DNA of 64,000 nt. Origin: Pseudoxanthomonas mexicana (GTDB taxonomy: Bacteria; Pseudomonadota; Gammaproteobacteria; Xanthomonadales; Xanthomonadaceae). Position 1 is the first letter of the stretch; every line of letters starts with the position of its first letter. The stretch spans positions 13,065-77,064 of the forward strand of contig NZ_LSIF01000074.1 of the NCBI RefSeq assembly GCF_001556105.1, written 5' to 3'. Position numbers and translations under genes: made by a program. The notes under the pieces are model-generated. The model saw nothing but the letters and a program-made list of their open reading frames with translations. It was not told the origin of the DNA and did no database searches. Shown here in pieces: positions 1 to 13,100 of this stretch.

Positions 1-1328
1 AGATCGGCCGCTGCAGCGGACCCTGCGTCGGTCTGGTGGAGGAAGCCGACTACACCGAGGCCGCGAGACGGGCGACGCTGCTGCTGGACGGACGCAGCGA
101 CGAGCTGACCCGCGAACTGGCGGGCGCGATGGAGCAGGCCAGTGCCGAACTCCAGTTCGAACAGGCCGCGCGCCTGCGAGACCTCGTGGCCTCGATCCGC
201 ACGCTGCAGGCGCGCCAGTACGTGGACGGACACGCGGCAGACCTGGACGTGCTGGCCTGCGCGATGCGCGGCAGCCAGGCCTGTGTGCTGCTGCTCGCTT
301 TCCGCGACGGTCGCAACCTGGGCACGCGCACGTTCTACCCGAAGACCAACGGTGAGGATTCCGCCGAGGAAGTGTTGGGTGCCTTCGTGTCGCAGTACTA
401 CGCCGAGCAGCCAGCGCCGCAGGAAATCATCCTGGACCGCGAGATTCCCGAGGCGGAGCTGATCGAACACGCACTCGCTGCCGCCGCAGGACGGAAGGTC
501 CAGCTGAAATGGAACGTCCGCAGCGAACGTGCCGGGTACCTGGATCTGGCCAGGCGCAACGCCGAGCTGGCGCTGGTCACCGAGCTGACCAGTCGCAACG
601 CGCAGACGGCGCGCAGCGAAGCCTTGAAGGAACTGCTGGGCCTGGCCGAGGCGGCGAAGCGCATCGAGTGCTTCGATATCAGCCACACGATGGGCGAGGC
701 GACGGTGGCGTCGTGTGTCGTGTTCGATGCCAATGGTGCCGTGCGCTCGCAGTACCGTCGCTACAACATCACCGGCATCACGCCCGGCGACGACTTCGCC
801 GCCATGCACCAGGCCATCGAGCGCCGGTTCCGGCGTGCGGTGGAAGAGGGTGGCGTGCTGCCCGACGTACTGCTGATCGATGGCGGTGCGGGCCAGCTCG
901 CGCAGGCGAACGCCGCGCTGGCCGATCTCGGCGTCGATGGCGTCATGCTGGTCGGCGTAGCCAAGGGTGTCGAGCGCAGGGCGGGCCATGAGACGCTGGT
1001 CATGCCGGACGGGCGCGAAGTGCGGCCGGGTGCGGCGTCGCCGGCACTGCAATTGATCCAGCAGGTACGCGATGAAGCGCACCGGTTCGCCATCACCGGT
1101 CACCGCGGCAAACGCCAGAAAGCGCGCATGACCAGCAAGCTGGAAGACATCCCTGGCATCGGTCCGCGCCGTCGCGCCAGCCTGCTCAAGCACTTCGGTG
1201 GATTGGCCGGGCTGAAGGCCGCTGGCGCCGACGAGATCGCCCGCGTCGACGGGGTGAACGCCGCACTGGCCGAACGAATCTACGCTAACCTGCACGGGCT
1301 GCCGTCCCCCGAGGCAGGAAACGAGTAA
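1..1328 (+). CDS. uvrC: UvrABC system protein C (5' end outside window)
   Basis: UvrC makes the dual incisions of nucleotide excision repair in complex with UvrB. The reading frame is already open at base 3 and begins inside the conserved Cys-rich stretch that follows the GIY-YIG domain (IGRCSGPCVGL), so the N-terminal nuclease domain lies upstream of the window. Visible parts, in order, are a UVR helix pair that contacts UvrB (EQASAELQFEQAARLRD), the RNase H-like 3'-to-5' endonuclease domain (ECFDISHTMGE and LLIDGGAGQ acidic motifs), and a C-terminal helix-hairpin-helix pair (IPGIGPRRRASLL). Only 7 bases separate it from pgsA, so the two are probably cotranscribed. Confidence 0.97.
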   Translation, partial: IGRCSGPCVGLVEEADYTEAARRATLLLDGRSDELTRELAGAMEQASAELQFEQAARLRDLVASIRTLQARQYVDGHAADLDVLACAMRGSQACVLLLAFRDGRNLGTRTFYPKTNGEDSAEEVLGAFVSQYYAEQPAPQEIILDREIPEAELIEHALAAAAGRKVQLKWNVRSERAGYLDLARRNAELALVTELTSRNAQTARSEALKELLGLAEAAKRIECFDISHTMGEATVASCVVFDANGAVRSQYRRYNITGITPGDDFAAMHQAIERRFRRAVEEGGVLPDVLLIDGGAGQLAQANAALADLGVDGVMLVGVAKGVERRAGHETLVMPDGREVRPGAASPALQLIQQVRDEAHRFAITGHRGKRQKARMTSKLEDIPGIGPRRRASLLKHFGGLAGLKAAGADEIARVDGVNAALAERIYANLHGLPSPEAGNE

Positions 1329-1335
1329 GCCTGCG

Positions 1336-2049
<714 letters not shown>

Positions 2050-2079
2050 GATTTCGTCCTGCAAAGGATGATTCACCAG

Positions 2080-2098
2080 AACCCCGCTCGCGGGGTTT
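2080..2098 (+). terminator. Hairpin between tRNA-Gly copy 1 and tRNA-Cys
   Basis: The arms AACCCCGC and GCGGGGTT form a G+C-rich stem with a very short loop and run into TTTT. It resembles an intrinsic terminator but, lying between tRNAs of one cluster, may act as a processing or partial stop signal. Confidence 0.55.
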
Positions 2099-2187
2099 TG
2101 TGTTGTAGGACGCCTTGAAAACGCGTCTGGATTGCGCCAGTCTGGCGCGGTGGCAGCCGGCCTGATGGTCGAGTGTCAACAACGTTC

Positions 2188-2261
2188 GGCCTCGTGGCAG
2201 AGTGGTTATGCACCGGATTGCAAATCCGTTTACAGCGGTTCGATTCCGCTCGAGGCCTCCA
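2188..2261 (+). tRNA. tRNA-Cys (anticodon GCA)
   Basis: A 74-base tRNA with CCA encoded. The acceptor GGCCTCG pairs with CGAGGCC, the anticodon loop is TTGCAAA (anticodon GCA), and the T arm carries GGTTCGATTCC. Confidence 0.97.
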
Positions 2262-2292
2262 AAGTAGAACCGGCGATGCACGCGTCGCCAAT

Positions 2293-2368
<76 letters not shown>

Positions 2369-2393
2369 TACATGCTCCTCGATGAGCGCGAAC

Positions 2394-2415
2394 GAAGCCC
2401 CGCTTGCGGGGCTTC
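2394..2415 (+). terminator. Hairpin after tRNA-Gly copy 2
   Basis: A 10-bp perfect stem, GAAGCCCCGC against GCGGGGCTTC, with a minimal loop and no long T run. It closely parallels the hairpin after the first tRNA-Gly, so the duplicated unit may include both tRNA and hairpin. Confidence 0.5.
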
Positions 2416-2482
2416 GTCGTTCCAGAGGGATGCGGTCGCCACCGCTTTCCAAGGCGACGGGACTGAGGCAGGCTATCCACGG

Positions 2483-2569
2483 GCCCGGATGGCGAAACTG
2501 GTAGACGCATCGGACTTAAAATCCGCCGGCCGCGAGGCCATGCCGGTTCGATTCCGGCTCCGGGCACCA
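2483..2569 (+). tRNA. tRNA-Leu (anticodon TAA)
   Basis: An 87-base class II tRNA with a long variable arm and encoded CCA. The acceptor GCCCGGA pairs with TCCGGGC, the anticodon loop is CTTAAAA (anticodon TAA), and the T arm contains GGTTCGATTCC. Confidence 0.97.
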
Positions 2570-2585
2570 CGACGTCGCTGCCGCC

Positions 2586-2732
2586 TCAGCGTCGCTGTTT
2601 CTTCTCTTCCTCGCGGACCTTGCGGCGGACGAACAGCGCCACGAAGACGCCGATTCCCACCATGACGATGCTGCCGCCGATGGCCAGCCAGCCCACCGGC
2701 TCCATCAGGATTTCTTGCAGAATCGGATGCAT
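2586..2732 (-). CDS. 48-residue single-span membrane protein (DUF3149-like)
   Basis: A tiny protein with one strong transmembrane helix (around residues 14-35, WLAIGGSIVMVGIGVFVALFV) followed by a strongly basic/charged tail (RRKVREEEKKQRR), predicting an N-out, C-in single-pass protein. The start at 2732 is supported by a GGGGAG ribosome-binding site 7-8 bases upstream; a longer in-frame version from 2822 has an Arg/His-rich head that looks non-coding. Its length and design resemble the DUF3149 small membrane proteins, whose function I do not know. It lies convergent with tRNA-Leu and divergent from the glutamate-synthase-like gene. Confidence 0.7.
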   Translation of the reverse strand: MHPILQEILMEPVGWLAIGGSIVMVGIGVFVALFVRRKVREEEKKQRR

Positions 2733-2888
2733 GTCGTTTTCTCCCCGGTTGTGGTGGCGCCAACGTCGCATCGCGCGATGTGACGGGCATTGATCCGGAT
2801 CAACGGTGCGACGGCGGTCCACCGGGCGTGCGGCATGCCGTCGCAGGGCATGGCATAGAATCGAGGCTGGCCCACGGGAGACTGCCGG

Positions 2889-4511
2889 ATGCAGCGTTAC
2901 CTCGCCTATGCCATCTGTATCGTGTTGGCGCTCGTTTCGCTGGTGCTCGCGCTGACGTGGTCGCCCGCGTGGTGGGGCGTCGCCATCTTCGGCATGCTGG
3001 CATTGCTGGGCACGTGGGACCTGCTGCAGTCGCGCAGCACGCTACGGCGGAACTATCCGGTACTCGCGCATTTCCGCTATGGCCTCGAGTCCGTGGGTCC
3101 CGAGATCCGCCAGTACTTCATCGAAGGCGACACGGCGGAAGTGCCGTTCTCGCGCCAGCAGCGTGCCCTGGTCTACCAGCGTGCCAAGGGCGTCAGCGAC
3201 GTAGTGCCGTTCGGTAGCCAGCAGGATGTCTACGGCGTGGACTACGAGTGGATCAATCATTCGATGGCGCCCGCGAGCGTGGATTCCCATGACTTCCGCG
3301 TGGTGATCGGCGCGGAAAGCGCGCAGCCGTATTCGGCGAGCGTGTTCAACATCTCCGCGATGAGTTTCGGTTCGCTGTCGGCCAACGCGGTGCGCGCGTT
3401 GAATGAAGGGGCGCGGCGCGGCAACTTCTACCACGACACCGGCGAGGGTTCGATTTCACCCTATCACCGCGAAAAAGGCGGGGACCTGGTGTGGGAAATC
3501 GGCTCTGGCTACTTCGGGTGCCGCGACGATCAGGGGCGTTTCAGCGAGGAGCGCTTCGTCGAGAATGCGCACTCGCCGCAGGTGAAGATGATCGAGCTGA
3601 AGCTGTCGCAGGGCGCCAAGCCCGGGCACGGGGGCGTGCTGCCGGCGGCCAAGGTCAGCGCTGAAATCTCGGCCACCCGCGGCGTGCCGATGGGGTACGA
3701 CTGCGTGTCGCCAGCGAAGCATTCGGCGTTCTCGACGCCGGTCGAACTGCTGCAGTTCGTCGCGCGGCTGCGGGAACTGTCGGGTGGCAAGCCGACCGGT
3801 TTCAAGCTGGCGATCGGCCATCCGTGGGAGTGGTTCGGCATCGCCAAGGCCATGCACGAAACCGGGTTGCTGCCGGACTTCATCGTGGTGGACGGCGCCG
3901 AGGGTGGCACTGGCGCGGCGCCCGCGGAGTTCATCGACCACGTTGGCGTGCCGATGCACGAGGCGCTGCTGCTGGTCCACAACACCCTGGTCGGGCTGGG
4001 CCTGCGCGACCGCATCCGGCTGGGGGCGGCGGGGAAGATCATCAGCGCGTTCGACATCGCCCGCACGATGGCGATGGGGGCTGACTGGTGCAACGCGGCG
4101 CGCGGCTTCATGTTCGCGCTGGGCTGCATCCAGTCGCAGAGCTGCCACAACGACCGTTGCCCGACCGGCGTCGCGACCCAGGATCCGAAGCGCTGGAAGC
4201 ACCTGGACGTGCCCGACAAGTCGGTGCGCGTACAGCAGTTCCACGACAACACGCTCAAGGCGCTGCGCGACATGCTGTGCGCGGCCGGCCTGGAGCATCC
4301 GCAGCAACTGGGGCCGGAGCACATCCTGCGCCGGGTGTCGCCGATCGAAGTGCGTTCGCTGGCGGCGCTGTACCGGTTCCTGGAGCCTGGCGAACTGCTG
4401 GACCGGGTGCCATCGCACGCGGTATTCCGCGACTTCTGGCCGGAGGCGCGCAGCGACCGCTTTTCGCCGCCCCGGCGGGTCACTGCCCTGTGCGACACCA
4501 AGGACCGCTGA
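2889..4511 (+). CDS. FMN-binding glutamate synthase-like membrane protein
   Basis: A 540-residue protein related to the central FMN/iron-sulfur domain of the large glutamate synthase subunit, but lacking the glutamine amidotransferase domain. Two hydrophobic segments occupy residues 3-45, predicting membrane anchoring. The FMN barrel follows, with GAKPGHGGVLP and VDGAEGGTGAAP motifs, then a cysteine cluster (CIQSQSCHNDRCPTG) of the type that binds the 3Fe-4S cluster. Stand-alone proteins of this kind are widespread; their substrate is not firmly known, so true glutamate synthase activity should not be assumed. The ATG follows GGGAG by about 8 bases. It appears monocistronic. Confidence 0.85.
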   Translation: MQRYLAYAICIVLALVSLVLALTWSPAWWGVAIFGMLALLGTWDLLQSRSTLRRNYPVLAHFRYGLESVGPEIRQYFIEGDTAEVPFSRQQRALVYQRAKGVSDVVPFGSQQDVYGVDYEWINHSMAPASVDSHDFRVVIGAESAQPYSASVFNISAMSFGSLSANAVRALNEGARRGNFYHDTGEGSISPYHREKGGDLVWEIGSGYFGCRDDQGRFSEERFVENAHSPQVKMIELKLSQGAKPGHGGVLPAAKVSAEISATRGVPMGYDCVSPAKHSAFSTPVELLQFVARLRELSGGKPTGFKLAIGHPWEWFGIAKAMHETGLLPDFIVVDGAEGGTGAAPAEFIDHVGVPMHEALLLVHNTLVGLGLRDRIRLGAAGKIISAFDIARTMAMGADWCNAARGFMFALGCIQSQSCHNDRCPTGVATQDPKRWKHLDVPDKSVRVQQFHDNTLKALRDMLCAAGLEHPQQLGPEHILRRVSPIEVRSLAALYRFLEPGELLDRVPSHAVFRDFWPEARSDRFSPPRRVTALCDTKDR

Positions 4512-4571
4512 CGTCCCGGCGCGTTGACCGGGCGCCCGCTCCGCGCTTATCATTCGCGCCCCGATGATTTC

Positions 4572-4646
4572 GGGCGGTTAGCTCAGCGGTAGAGCACTGC
4601 TTTCACACGGCAGGGGTCACAAGTTCGAAACTTGTACCGCCCACCA
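4572..4646 (+). tRNA. tRNA-Val (anticodon CAC)
   Basis: A 75-base tRNA with CCA encoded. The acceptor GGGCGGT pairs with ACCGCCC, the anticodon stem CTGCT/GGCAG encloses TTCACAC (anticodon CAC), and the T arm contains GTTCGAAAC. Confidence 0.96.
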
Positions 4647-4655
4647 GTTCCAGCG

Positions 4656-4682
4656 AAAAGCCCGGCCTTGGCCGGGCTTTTT
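4656..4682 (+). terminator. Intrinsic terminator of tRNA-Val
   Basis: AAAAGCCCGGC and GCCGGGCTTTTT form a strong stem with a 4-base CTTG loop and a run of five T, 10 bases past the tRNA. The flanking A and T tracts make it potentially bidirectional. Confidence 0.85.
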
Positions 4683-4936
4683 CGTGTCTGGAGGCTGGGT
4701 GCCCGGAGGCTGGTTGGCGGCGATGCGTGCGGTCGCCCGTCGCGGGTCCCGCGCAGTGGCATAAGTGCTTGTTTCTCGGGCTGAAACGGCCCGGTCAACG
4801 TGTCCGCTGTGGTACACTCGGCAGGCTGCAGAACCCGCCGGAATCCCCGCCAGTCGCTGCCTCGCCGGCCCACGCCGGCTAGGCCCGTTTTGGCCGCGAT
4901 TCCGGCCCGAGACAACCTGAGAAACACGGAACCCGA

Positions 4937-7627
<2,691 letters not shown>

Positions 7628-7732
7628 TCGTCGATTCACATGAAAGCGTGCGGGGTTGACCCCTGCGTTCTATACTGCCGACGACACGACCACGGCAGGG
7701 AATGGCACATGGGATCGGTACAAAGGAACACG

Positions 7733-10700
7733 ATGAACGCGCGTATCCCCCGGATGCGCGCGTTTTTTATTGTCCTGCTGGCGGCAGCGACGTTGTTGGG
7801 CGGCTGCAAGCGCAACGAGACCGGGCAACTGCCGGAGGCCAGCGGCGAACCGATCAAGGCGCAGGCCGCCAAGGTGGACGGCTTCGCCCTGGTCGGCGCC
7901 TATCCCGACCAGCATGACGGCGACCTCGCCATCGCGCTGGAATTCAGCCGGCCGCTGGTGAGCTCGCAGGACTTCGACACGCTGCTGGTGGTGAAGGACG
8001 CCAATGGCGCGTCGGTGAAGGGCAGTTGGGTGCTGGACGACAAGGGTCTGGTGCTGCGCTTCCCGTCGGTGGAGGCCGCCAAGGATTACGAGGTCACGCT
8101 GAAAGCCGGCCTGTCCGCCGCCGATGGCACGCGCCTGGGCAAGGACGACACCCGCAAGGTGCATACCGGTGAACTCGACCCGGCCGTCGGCTTCGCTTCG
8201 CAGGGCAGCGTGCTGCCGGCGCGCGAGAGTCGCGGCCTGCCGGTGGTGTCGATCAACGTGCCGGAAGTGGACGTGGAGTTCCTCCGCGTCACCGAAAAGC
8301 AGCTGCCGACGTTCTTCGCCGAGTACCAGCGCGGCGGCCGTCGCGGCAGCTGGGATCTCGACAGCGAGTACGGCGACAGCACGCCGCTGGGCAAGCTGGC
8401 CGAACCGGTCTACCTCAATCGCTTCGTGCTGGGCGGCAAGCCCAACGAGCGCATGCTGACCTACCTGCCGATCCAGGACATCCGCGAGTTGCAGGATCCC
8501 GGCCTGTACTTCGCGGTGATGAAGCGCACCGGCAAGTTCGCCGGCGAATTCGAGACCGCCTTCTTCACCGTCAGCGACATCGGCCTGCACACGCGTGCGT
8601 ACAAGGACAAGCTGTTCGTCCACACCGCGTCGCTGCAGGACGGATCGGCGACGGGCAGCGTCGACCTGAAGGTGCTGGACGCGCGTGGCGAAACCATCCT
8701 GACCGGCAAGACCGACGGCAATGGCAATGCGCTGTTGAACTACACGCTGGACGCCGGCCATGTGCTGGTCGCCACGCGCGGCAAGGACGTGTCGATGCTG
8801 CCGTTCAACCAGCCGGCACTCGATCTGTCCGAGTTCGCCGTCGCCGGCCGCGAGCAGGCGTGGTTCGACGTGTTCGCCTGGTCGGGTCGCGACCTGTACC
8901 GCCCCGGCGAGACGGTGCGTATCTCCGCGCTGCTGCGCGACAACGACGGCAAGCCGGTGCCGGCACCGAAGCAGGGCGGCGGCCAGCCCGTCTTCCTGCG
9001 CCTGAAGCAGCCCGACGGCAAGGTCTTCCGCGAAACGCGTCTGCAGCCCGGCGCGCAAGGCTATTTCAGTTTCGAGCAGACGATCCCGGTGGAAGCGCCG
9101 ACGGGCCGCTGGCAGGTCGAGTTCCGCACCGATCCGGCGAGCAAGGAAGCGGTGCAGGGCATGACGCTGCGCATCGAGGAGTTCCTGCCCGAGCGCATGA
9201 AGCTGGACCTGGACGCATCGCCGGTGCTGAAACCGGGCCAGCCGCTGAAGCTCAAGGCGACCGCCGCCTACCTGTACGGCGCGCCCGCCGGCGGCAACCG
9301 CTTCACCGCCAAGTTGGCGGTGGCGGTGGAACAGCATCCGCTGGAACAACTTCCCGGCTATTTCTTCGGCGATCCGACGATGGAGCTGCCGAAGGAAGCG
9401 AAGGACATCATCGATACCACGCTGGCCGACAACGGCGTGCTGGAAGAAGACATCGCGCTGCCCGCGGAAGCCAAGCCGCGCAGCCCGATCGCCGCGATCG
9501 TGTCCGGTAGCGTGTACGAGACCGGCGGCCGCACGGTGAACCGCACGCTCAAGCGCGTGGTGTGGCCGGCCGCCGCGCTGGTCGGCATCCGCCCGCTGTT
9601 CGACGACAAGGACGGCGCCGATGCCAACGCGAACGCGGGCTTCGAGGTGGTGCGCATGGACGCCGCCGGCAAGCCGCAGCCCGGCAAGGGCCTGAAGGCT
9701 ACGCTGGTGCGCGAACTGCGCGACTACCACTGGAACCATTCGGACGACGGCGGCTGGGACTACGACTTCACCCGCCGCTTCGAGAACAAGGAAACGCGCA
9801 CGCTGGATGTCGGCACGGGCGCGTCGAAGATCGACTTCCCGGTGGAGTGGGGCGAGTACCGGCTGGACGTGTTCGATCCCGCCACCGGCCTGACCACACG
9901 CTATCCGTTCCGGGCCGGCTGGAGCTGGGACGACCAGAACCGCGGGCTGGATGCGCGCCCCGACAAGGTCAAGCTGTCGCTCGACAGGACCGGCTACAAG
10001 GCGGGCGACACGCTGAAGGTCACCGTCACCCCGCCGCATGCCGGCAAGGGCCTGCTGATGGTCGAGAGCGACCGCATGCTGTACGTGCAGGCGATCGACG
10101 TCAAACCCGGCAGCACGTTCTCGATTCCGGTCACCAAGGACTGGGAGCGCCACGACGTCTACGTCACCGCGCTGGTATTCCGTGGTGGTTCCGCGCCCAG
10201 CAAGATCACGCCGGCGCGCGCCGTGGGCGTCGCGCACGTGCCGATGGACCGTCGCGACCGGCGCGTCGCCGTCGGCCTGTCGGTACCGAAGCAGATGCGT
10301 CCGGAGCAGAACCTGCCGGTCGTCGTCAGCGTGCCCCAGTTGGCCGGACAAGTGGCGCACGTCACCGTATCCGCCGTCGATGTTGGCATCCTCAACATCA
10401 CCCGCTTCCCGGTGCCGGATGCGAATGCGCAGTTCTTCGCGCAACGCAGGCTGGGCGTCGATGCCTACGACATCTATGGCCGCGTGATCGAAAGTTTCGA
10501 AGGCGGCAGCGCGAAGATGCGTTTCGGTGGTGACATGGCCTTGGCGGCTTTGCCGCAGGCCAAGCGACCCACCTCGCGCGTGCGGACCGTGGACCTGTTC
10601 TCCGGTCCGGTCAAGCTGGACGGCAAGGGCAATGCGCGCGTCGCGCTGAAGGTGCCGGACTTCAACGGCACGCTGCGCGTGTCGGCGCTGGTCTACTCGG

Positions 10701-12652
10701 ACACGCGCTACGGCAACCGCGATCGCGAAACCGTCGTGCGCGCGCCGATCGTGGCCGAAGCCAGCCTGCCGCGCGTGCTGGCGCCGGGCGACAGGAGCAC
10801 GGTGACGCTGGATGTGCAGAACTTCACCGGCAAGGCCGGTGCGTTCAAGGTGCTGGTGAACGGCGAAGGTCCGCTCAACATCGGCGAAGGCAGCAAGACC
10901 GCCGACCTGTCGGTGGACGCCAAGCGCACGCTGACGTTCCCGATCACCGCGGGCGAGGGCTACACCACGGCGCAGGTACGCGTACGCGTCGAGGGCAACG
11001 GCTTCAAGGTCGACCGCCGGTACGACGTGCCGGTGCGCGCCGGCTGGCCGGCGGTGTTGCGCTCGCGCACGCAGGTGCTGGACAGCCTGGTGCCGGTGGA
11101 GATGGGCGCGGGCTTCGCCGACGGGTTGATGCCGGGCTCGGTGACCGCGCGCATGACGGTCAGTGCGCTGCCGCCGATCCCGTTCGCCAGTGCGTTGAAG
11201 GGCGCGCTGGAATATCCGTACGGGTGCGCCGAGCAGACCACCAGCAAGGGCTACGCCGCGCTGGAACTGGATGACGCCACGGCGAAGCTGCTCGGCATCG
11301 ACGGACTGGAGGTGAAGAAGCGCCGCGAGCGCATGGAAGGCGCGTTCGGGCGGCTGGCGTCGATGCAGGTGTCGAACGGCCACTTCTCGATGTGGGGCGA
11401 CGACGATTACGTCAACCCGGGCCTGACGCCGTACATCGCCGAGTTCCTGCTGGATGCGCGCGAAGGCGGCTTCGCCGTGCCGGATACGGTGCTGCAGAAG
11501 GCGCTGACCCGCCTCAACGAGGATCTGCTGGCGGGTGGCGCGCAGTTCTATGGCTACGACCGGCGCGACCACCTCAAGTTCGCCAACCAGGCCTACGCCG
11601 GTTACGTGCTGGCCCGCGTCAATCGCGCACCGCTGGGTACGCTGCGCGCGCTGTACGACAACGAACGTGGCAAGACGCTGACCGGCCTGCCGCTGGTGCA
11701 CCTTGGCATCGCGCTGTCGCTGCAGGGCGACAAGACGCGCGGCGCGAAAGCGATCGCGGAAGGCTTCGCCAAGACCGGTGACCGCCCGGAATACCTTGGC
11801 GATTACGGCACGCGGTTGCGCGACGACGCGCTGATGATCGCGCTGGTGCACGAGCGCAAGCTGGCCAAGCCGGAGTACGACCGCCGTGCGATCTCGCTGG
11901 GCCGCGAACTGGATGCCCGCCGCAACAGCGGCTGGATGTGGCTCAGCACGCAGGAGCAGGTGGCGCTGGCCCGACTGGGCAAGGCGCTGATGGTCGACCA
12001 GAAGAAGCTGGTGTCCGGTCAGTGGACCGTTGGCGGTGACGCCGAGGCGATTGCACCGGTGCGGCTGTTCGGCCGCAGCGTCGACCATGCGTCGCTCGCA
12101 CGTGGCCTGCGCTTCACGCCGGAGGGTTTGCCGCCGCTGTACGCGTCGCTGGACGTCGCCGGCATTCCGCGCAGCGCACCGGCTCCGGACGATCGACAGA
12201 TCGGCATCGAGCGCCGCTACTACACGACCGATGGCCAGGAGTGGAAGGGCGGCACGCTGAAGGAAGGCGAGGCGCTGATCGTGCGCGTCGGCATCACCGC
12301 CAACGTCGCGATCCCGGATGCGCTGTTCACCGACCTGCTGCCGGCCGGCCTGGAGATCGAGAACTTCAATCTGGGCGATGCCAAGCAATGGGCGGACGTC
12401 GTGGTCGACGGCATATCAATCAGCGATCGCGGCGGAGCGGCGGACGTGAAGCACGAAGAGTTCCGCGACGACCGTTATGTCGCCGCGCTGAAGCTGGATC
12501 GGCGCAATACCGCCAAGCTGTTCTACCTGGTTCGTGCCGTCACGCCGGGCACGTACACCGTGCCGCCCTCGCTGGTGGAGGACATGTACCGTCCGGACAT
12601 CCGCGGCGTCGGCAGGGCCTCGCCGGCGACGATCACGGTGGTGCAGCCGTGA
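7733..12652 (+). CDS. Bacterial alpha-2-macroglobulin lipoprotein (YfhM-like)
   Basis: A very large periplasmic protease trap (1639 residues). The start at 7733 has AAAGGA upstream and gives a lipoprotein signal ending in LLGGC, predicting anchoring to a membrane; an in-frame extension to 7640 lacks such a signal. Repeated beta-sandwich MG domains fill the N-terminal half. The internal thioester motif is intact as GCAEQ, with Cys1165, followed by the alpha-helical thioester domain. In the known family, cleavage of the bait region activates the thioester, which covalently captures the attacking protease. The downstream pbpC is the classical partner: the pair is thought to guard and repair the envelope when peptidoglycan is breached. 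The following gene is 43 bases away. Confidence 0.93.
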   Translation: MNARIPRMRAFFIVLLAAATLLGGCKRNETGQLPEASGEPIKAQAAKVDGFALVGAYPDQHDGDLAIALEFSRPLVSSQDFDTLLVVKDANGASVKGSWVLDDKGLVLRFPSVEAAKDYEVTLKAGLSAADGTRLGKDDTRKVHTGELDPAVGFASQGSVLPARESRGLPVVSINVPEVDVEFLRVTEKQLPTFFAEYQRGGRRGSWDLDSEYGDSTPLGKLAEPVYLNRFVLGGKPNERMLTYLPIQDIRELQDPGLYFAVMKRTGKFAGEFETAFFTVSDIGLHTRAYKDKLFVHTASLQDGSATGSVDLKVLDARGETILTGKTDGNGNALLNYTLDAGHVLVATRGKDVSMLPFNQPALDLSEFAVAGREQAWFDVFAWSGRDLYRPGETVRISALLRDNDGKPVPAPKQGGGQPVFLRLKQPDGKVFRETRLQPGAQGYFSFEQTIPVEAPTGRWQVEFRTDPASKEAVQGMTLRIEEFLPERMKLDLDASPVLKPGQPLKLKATAAYLYGAPAGGNRFTAKLAVAVEQHPLEQLPGYFFGDPTMELPKEAKDIIDTTLADNGVLEEDIALPAEAKPRSPIAAIVSGSVYETGGRTVNRTLKRVVWPAAALVGIRPLFDDKDGADANANAGFEVVRMDAAGKPQPGKGLKATLVRELRDYHWNHSDDGGWDYDFTRRFENKETRTLDVGTGASKIDFPVEWGEYRLDVFDPATGLTTRYPFRAGWSWDDQNRGLDARPDKVKLSLDRTGYKAGDTLKVTVTPPHAGKGLLMVESDRMLYVQAIDVKPGSTFSIPVTKDWERHDVYVTALVFRGGSAPSKITPARAVGVAHVPMDRRDRRVAVGLSVPKQMRPEQNLPVVVSVPQLAGQVAHVTVSAVDVGILNITRFPVPDANAQFFAQRRLGVDAYDIYGRVIESFEGGSAKMRFGGDMALAALPQAKRPTSRVRTVDLFSGPVKLDGKGNARVALKVPDFNGTLRVSALVYSDTRYGNRDRETVVRAPIVAEASLPRVLAPGDRSTVTLDVQNFTGKAGAFKVLVNGEGPLNIGEGSKTADLSVDAKRTLTFPITAGEGYTTAQVRVRVEGNGFKVDRRYDVPVRAGWPAVLRSRTQVLDSLVPVEMGAGFADGLMPGSVTARMTVSALPPIPFASALKGALEYPYGCAEQTTSKGYAALELDDATAKLLGIDGLEVKKRRERMEGAFGRLASMQVSNGHFSMWGDDDYVNPGLTPYIAEFLLDAREGGFAVPDTVLQKALTRLNEDLLAGGAQFYGYDRRDHLKFANQAYAGYVLARVNRAPLGTLRALYDNERGKTLTGLPLVHLGIALSLQGDKTRGAKAIAEGFAKTGDRPEYLGDYGTRLRDDALMIALVHERKLAKPEYDRRAISLGRELDARRNSGWMWLSTQEQVALARLGKALMVDQKKLVSGQWTVGGDAEAIAPVRLFGRSVDHASLARGLRFTPEGLPPLYASLDVAGIPRSAPAPDDRQIGIERRYYTTDGQEWKGGTLKEGEALIVRVGITANVAIPDALFTDLLPAGLEIENFNLGDAKQWADVVVDGISISDRGGAADVKHEEFRDDRYVAALKLDRRNTAKLFYLVRAVTPGTYTVPPSLVEDMYRPDIRGVGRASPATITVVQP

Positions 12653-12695
12653 TGACGGCGCGAGTCCGAACACAGCCGGGGAACACGGTAGGATC

Positions 12696-13100
12696 ATGAA
12701 ACACCGGCGACTGCGGGCGGCCTACGTTGTGTTCGGGTTTGCCCCGGTGAGCTACCTGTTCTGCTGGCTGTGCCGAAGAGGGGTCTACGACTTGTTCGAG
12801 GCGGTCGTGATCGTGGTGGCAGCATTCTGTCTGGCAGGAATGGCGCTGGCGTGCGTCGTTCCGTTGCCTGCCAGGGGGCGAACCTACTGGCCTGTCGCCG
12901 CCCTCTTGGCATTGATCGCGGTCGGCCTGTCATCGATGGCGCTCTTGAGTTTGATTTCATTCGGTAGACGTATCGATGCGACCTTTCTCAATGCAATGCA
13001 CCTGGGCTGGTCCTGCATCGCACCTGCGCTGATTGCCTTTCATTTCATCTTCCGAGCACAGGACATCAGTGCGATGGAAGACGGCCAAGCTGCTGCATGA
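12696..13100 (+). CDS. Small multi-pass membrane protein of unknown function
   Basis: A 134-residue protein with about four hydrophobic helices (for example YVVFGFAPVSYLFCWLC, AVVIVVAAFCLAGMALACVV, PVAALLALIAVGLSSMALLSLI) and no domain I recognise. The ATG at 12696 has TAGGAT just upstream. Its last 4 bases (ATGA) overlap the pbpC start, so it is translationally coupled within the alpha-2-macroglobulin-pbpC unit. Sitting between the two classical partners suggests an envelope role, but that is only context. Confidence 0.7.
   Translation: MKHRRLRAAYVVFGFAPVSYLFCWLCRRGVYDLFEAVVIVVAAFCLAGMALACVVPLPARGRTYWPVAALLALIAVGLSSMALLSLISFGRRIDATFLNAMHLGWSCIAPALIAFHFIFRAQDISAMEDGQAAA

Noticed and set aside
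36-1328. GTG at 36 as the uvrC start
   Set aside because: The same frame is open and conserved upstream to the window edge (IGRCSGPCVGL), so the gene starts before the window.
2889-4511. Calling this gene gltB (glutamate synthase large subunit)
   Set aside because: It lacks the amidotransferase and C-terminal GXGXG domains and has membrane helices instead.
7656-7676. TTGACC ... TATACT as a sigma-70 promoter for the alpha-2-macroglobulin gene
   Set aside because: Only 9 bases separate the two hexamers, far from the usual 16-18. The TATACT alone may be a -10 but has no good -35.
7670-12388. 1572-codon open frame antisense to the alpha-2-macroglobulin gene
   Set aside because: A shadow of a high-G+C gene with strong third-position bias; the plus-strand frame has a signal, thioester and domain pattern.
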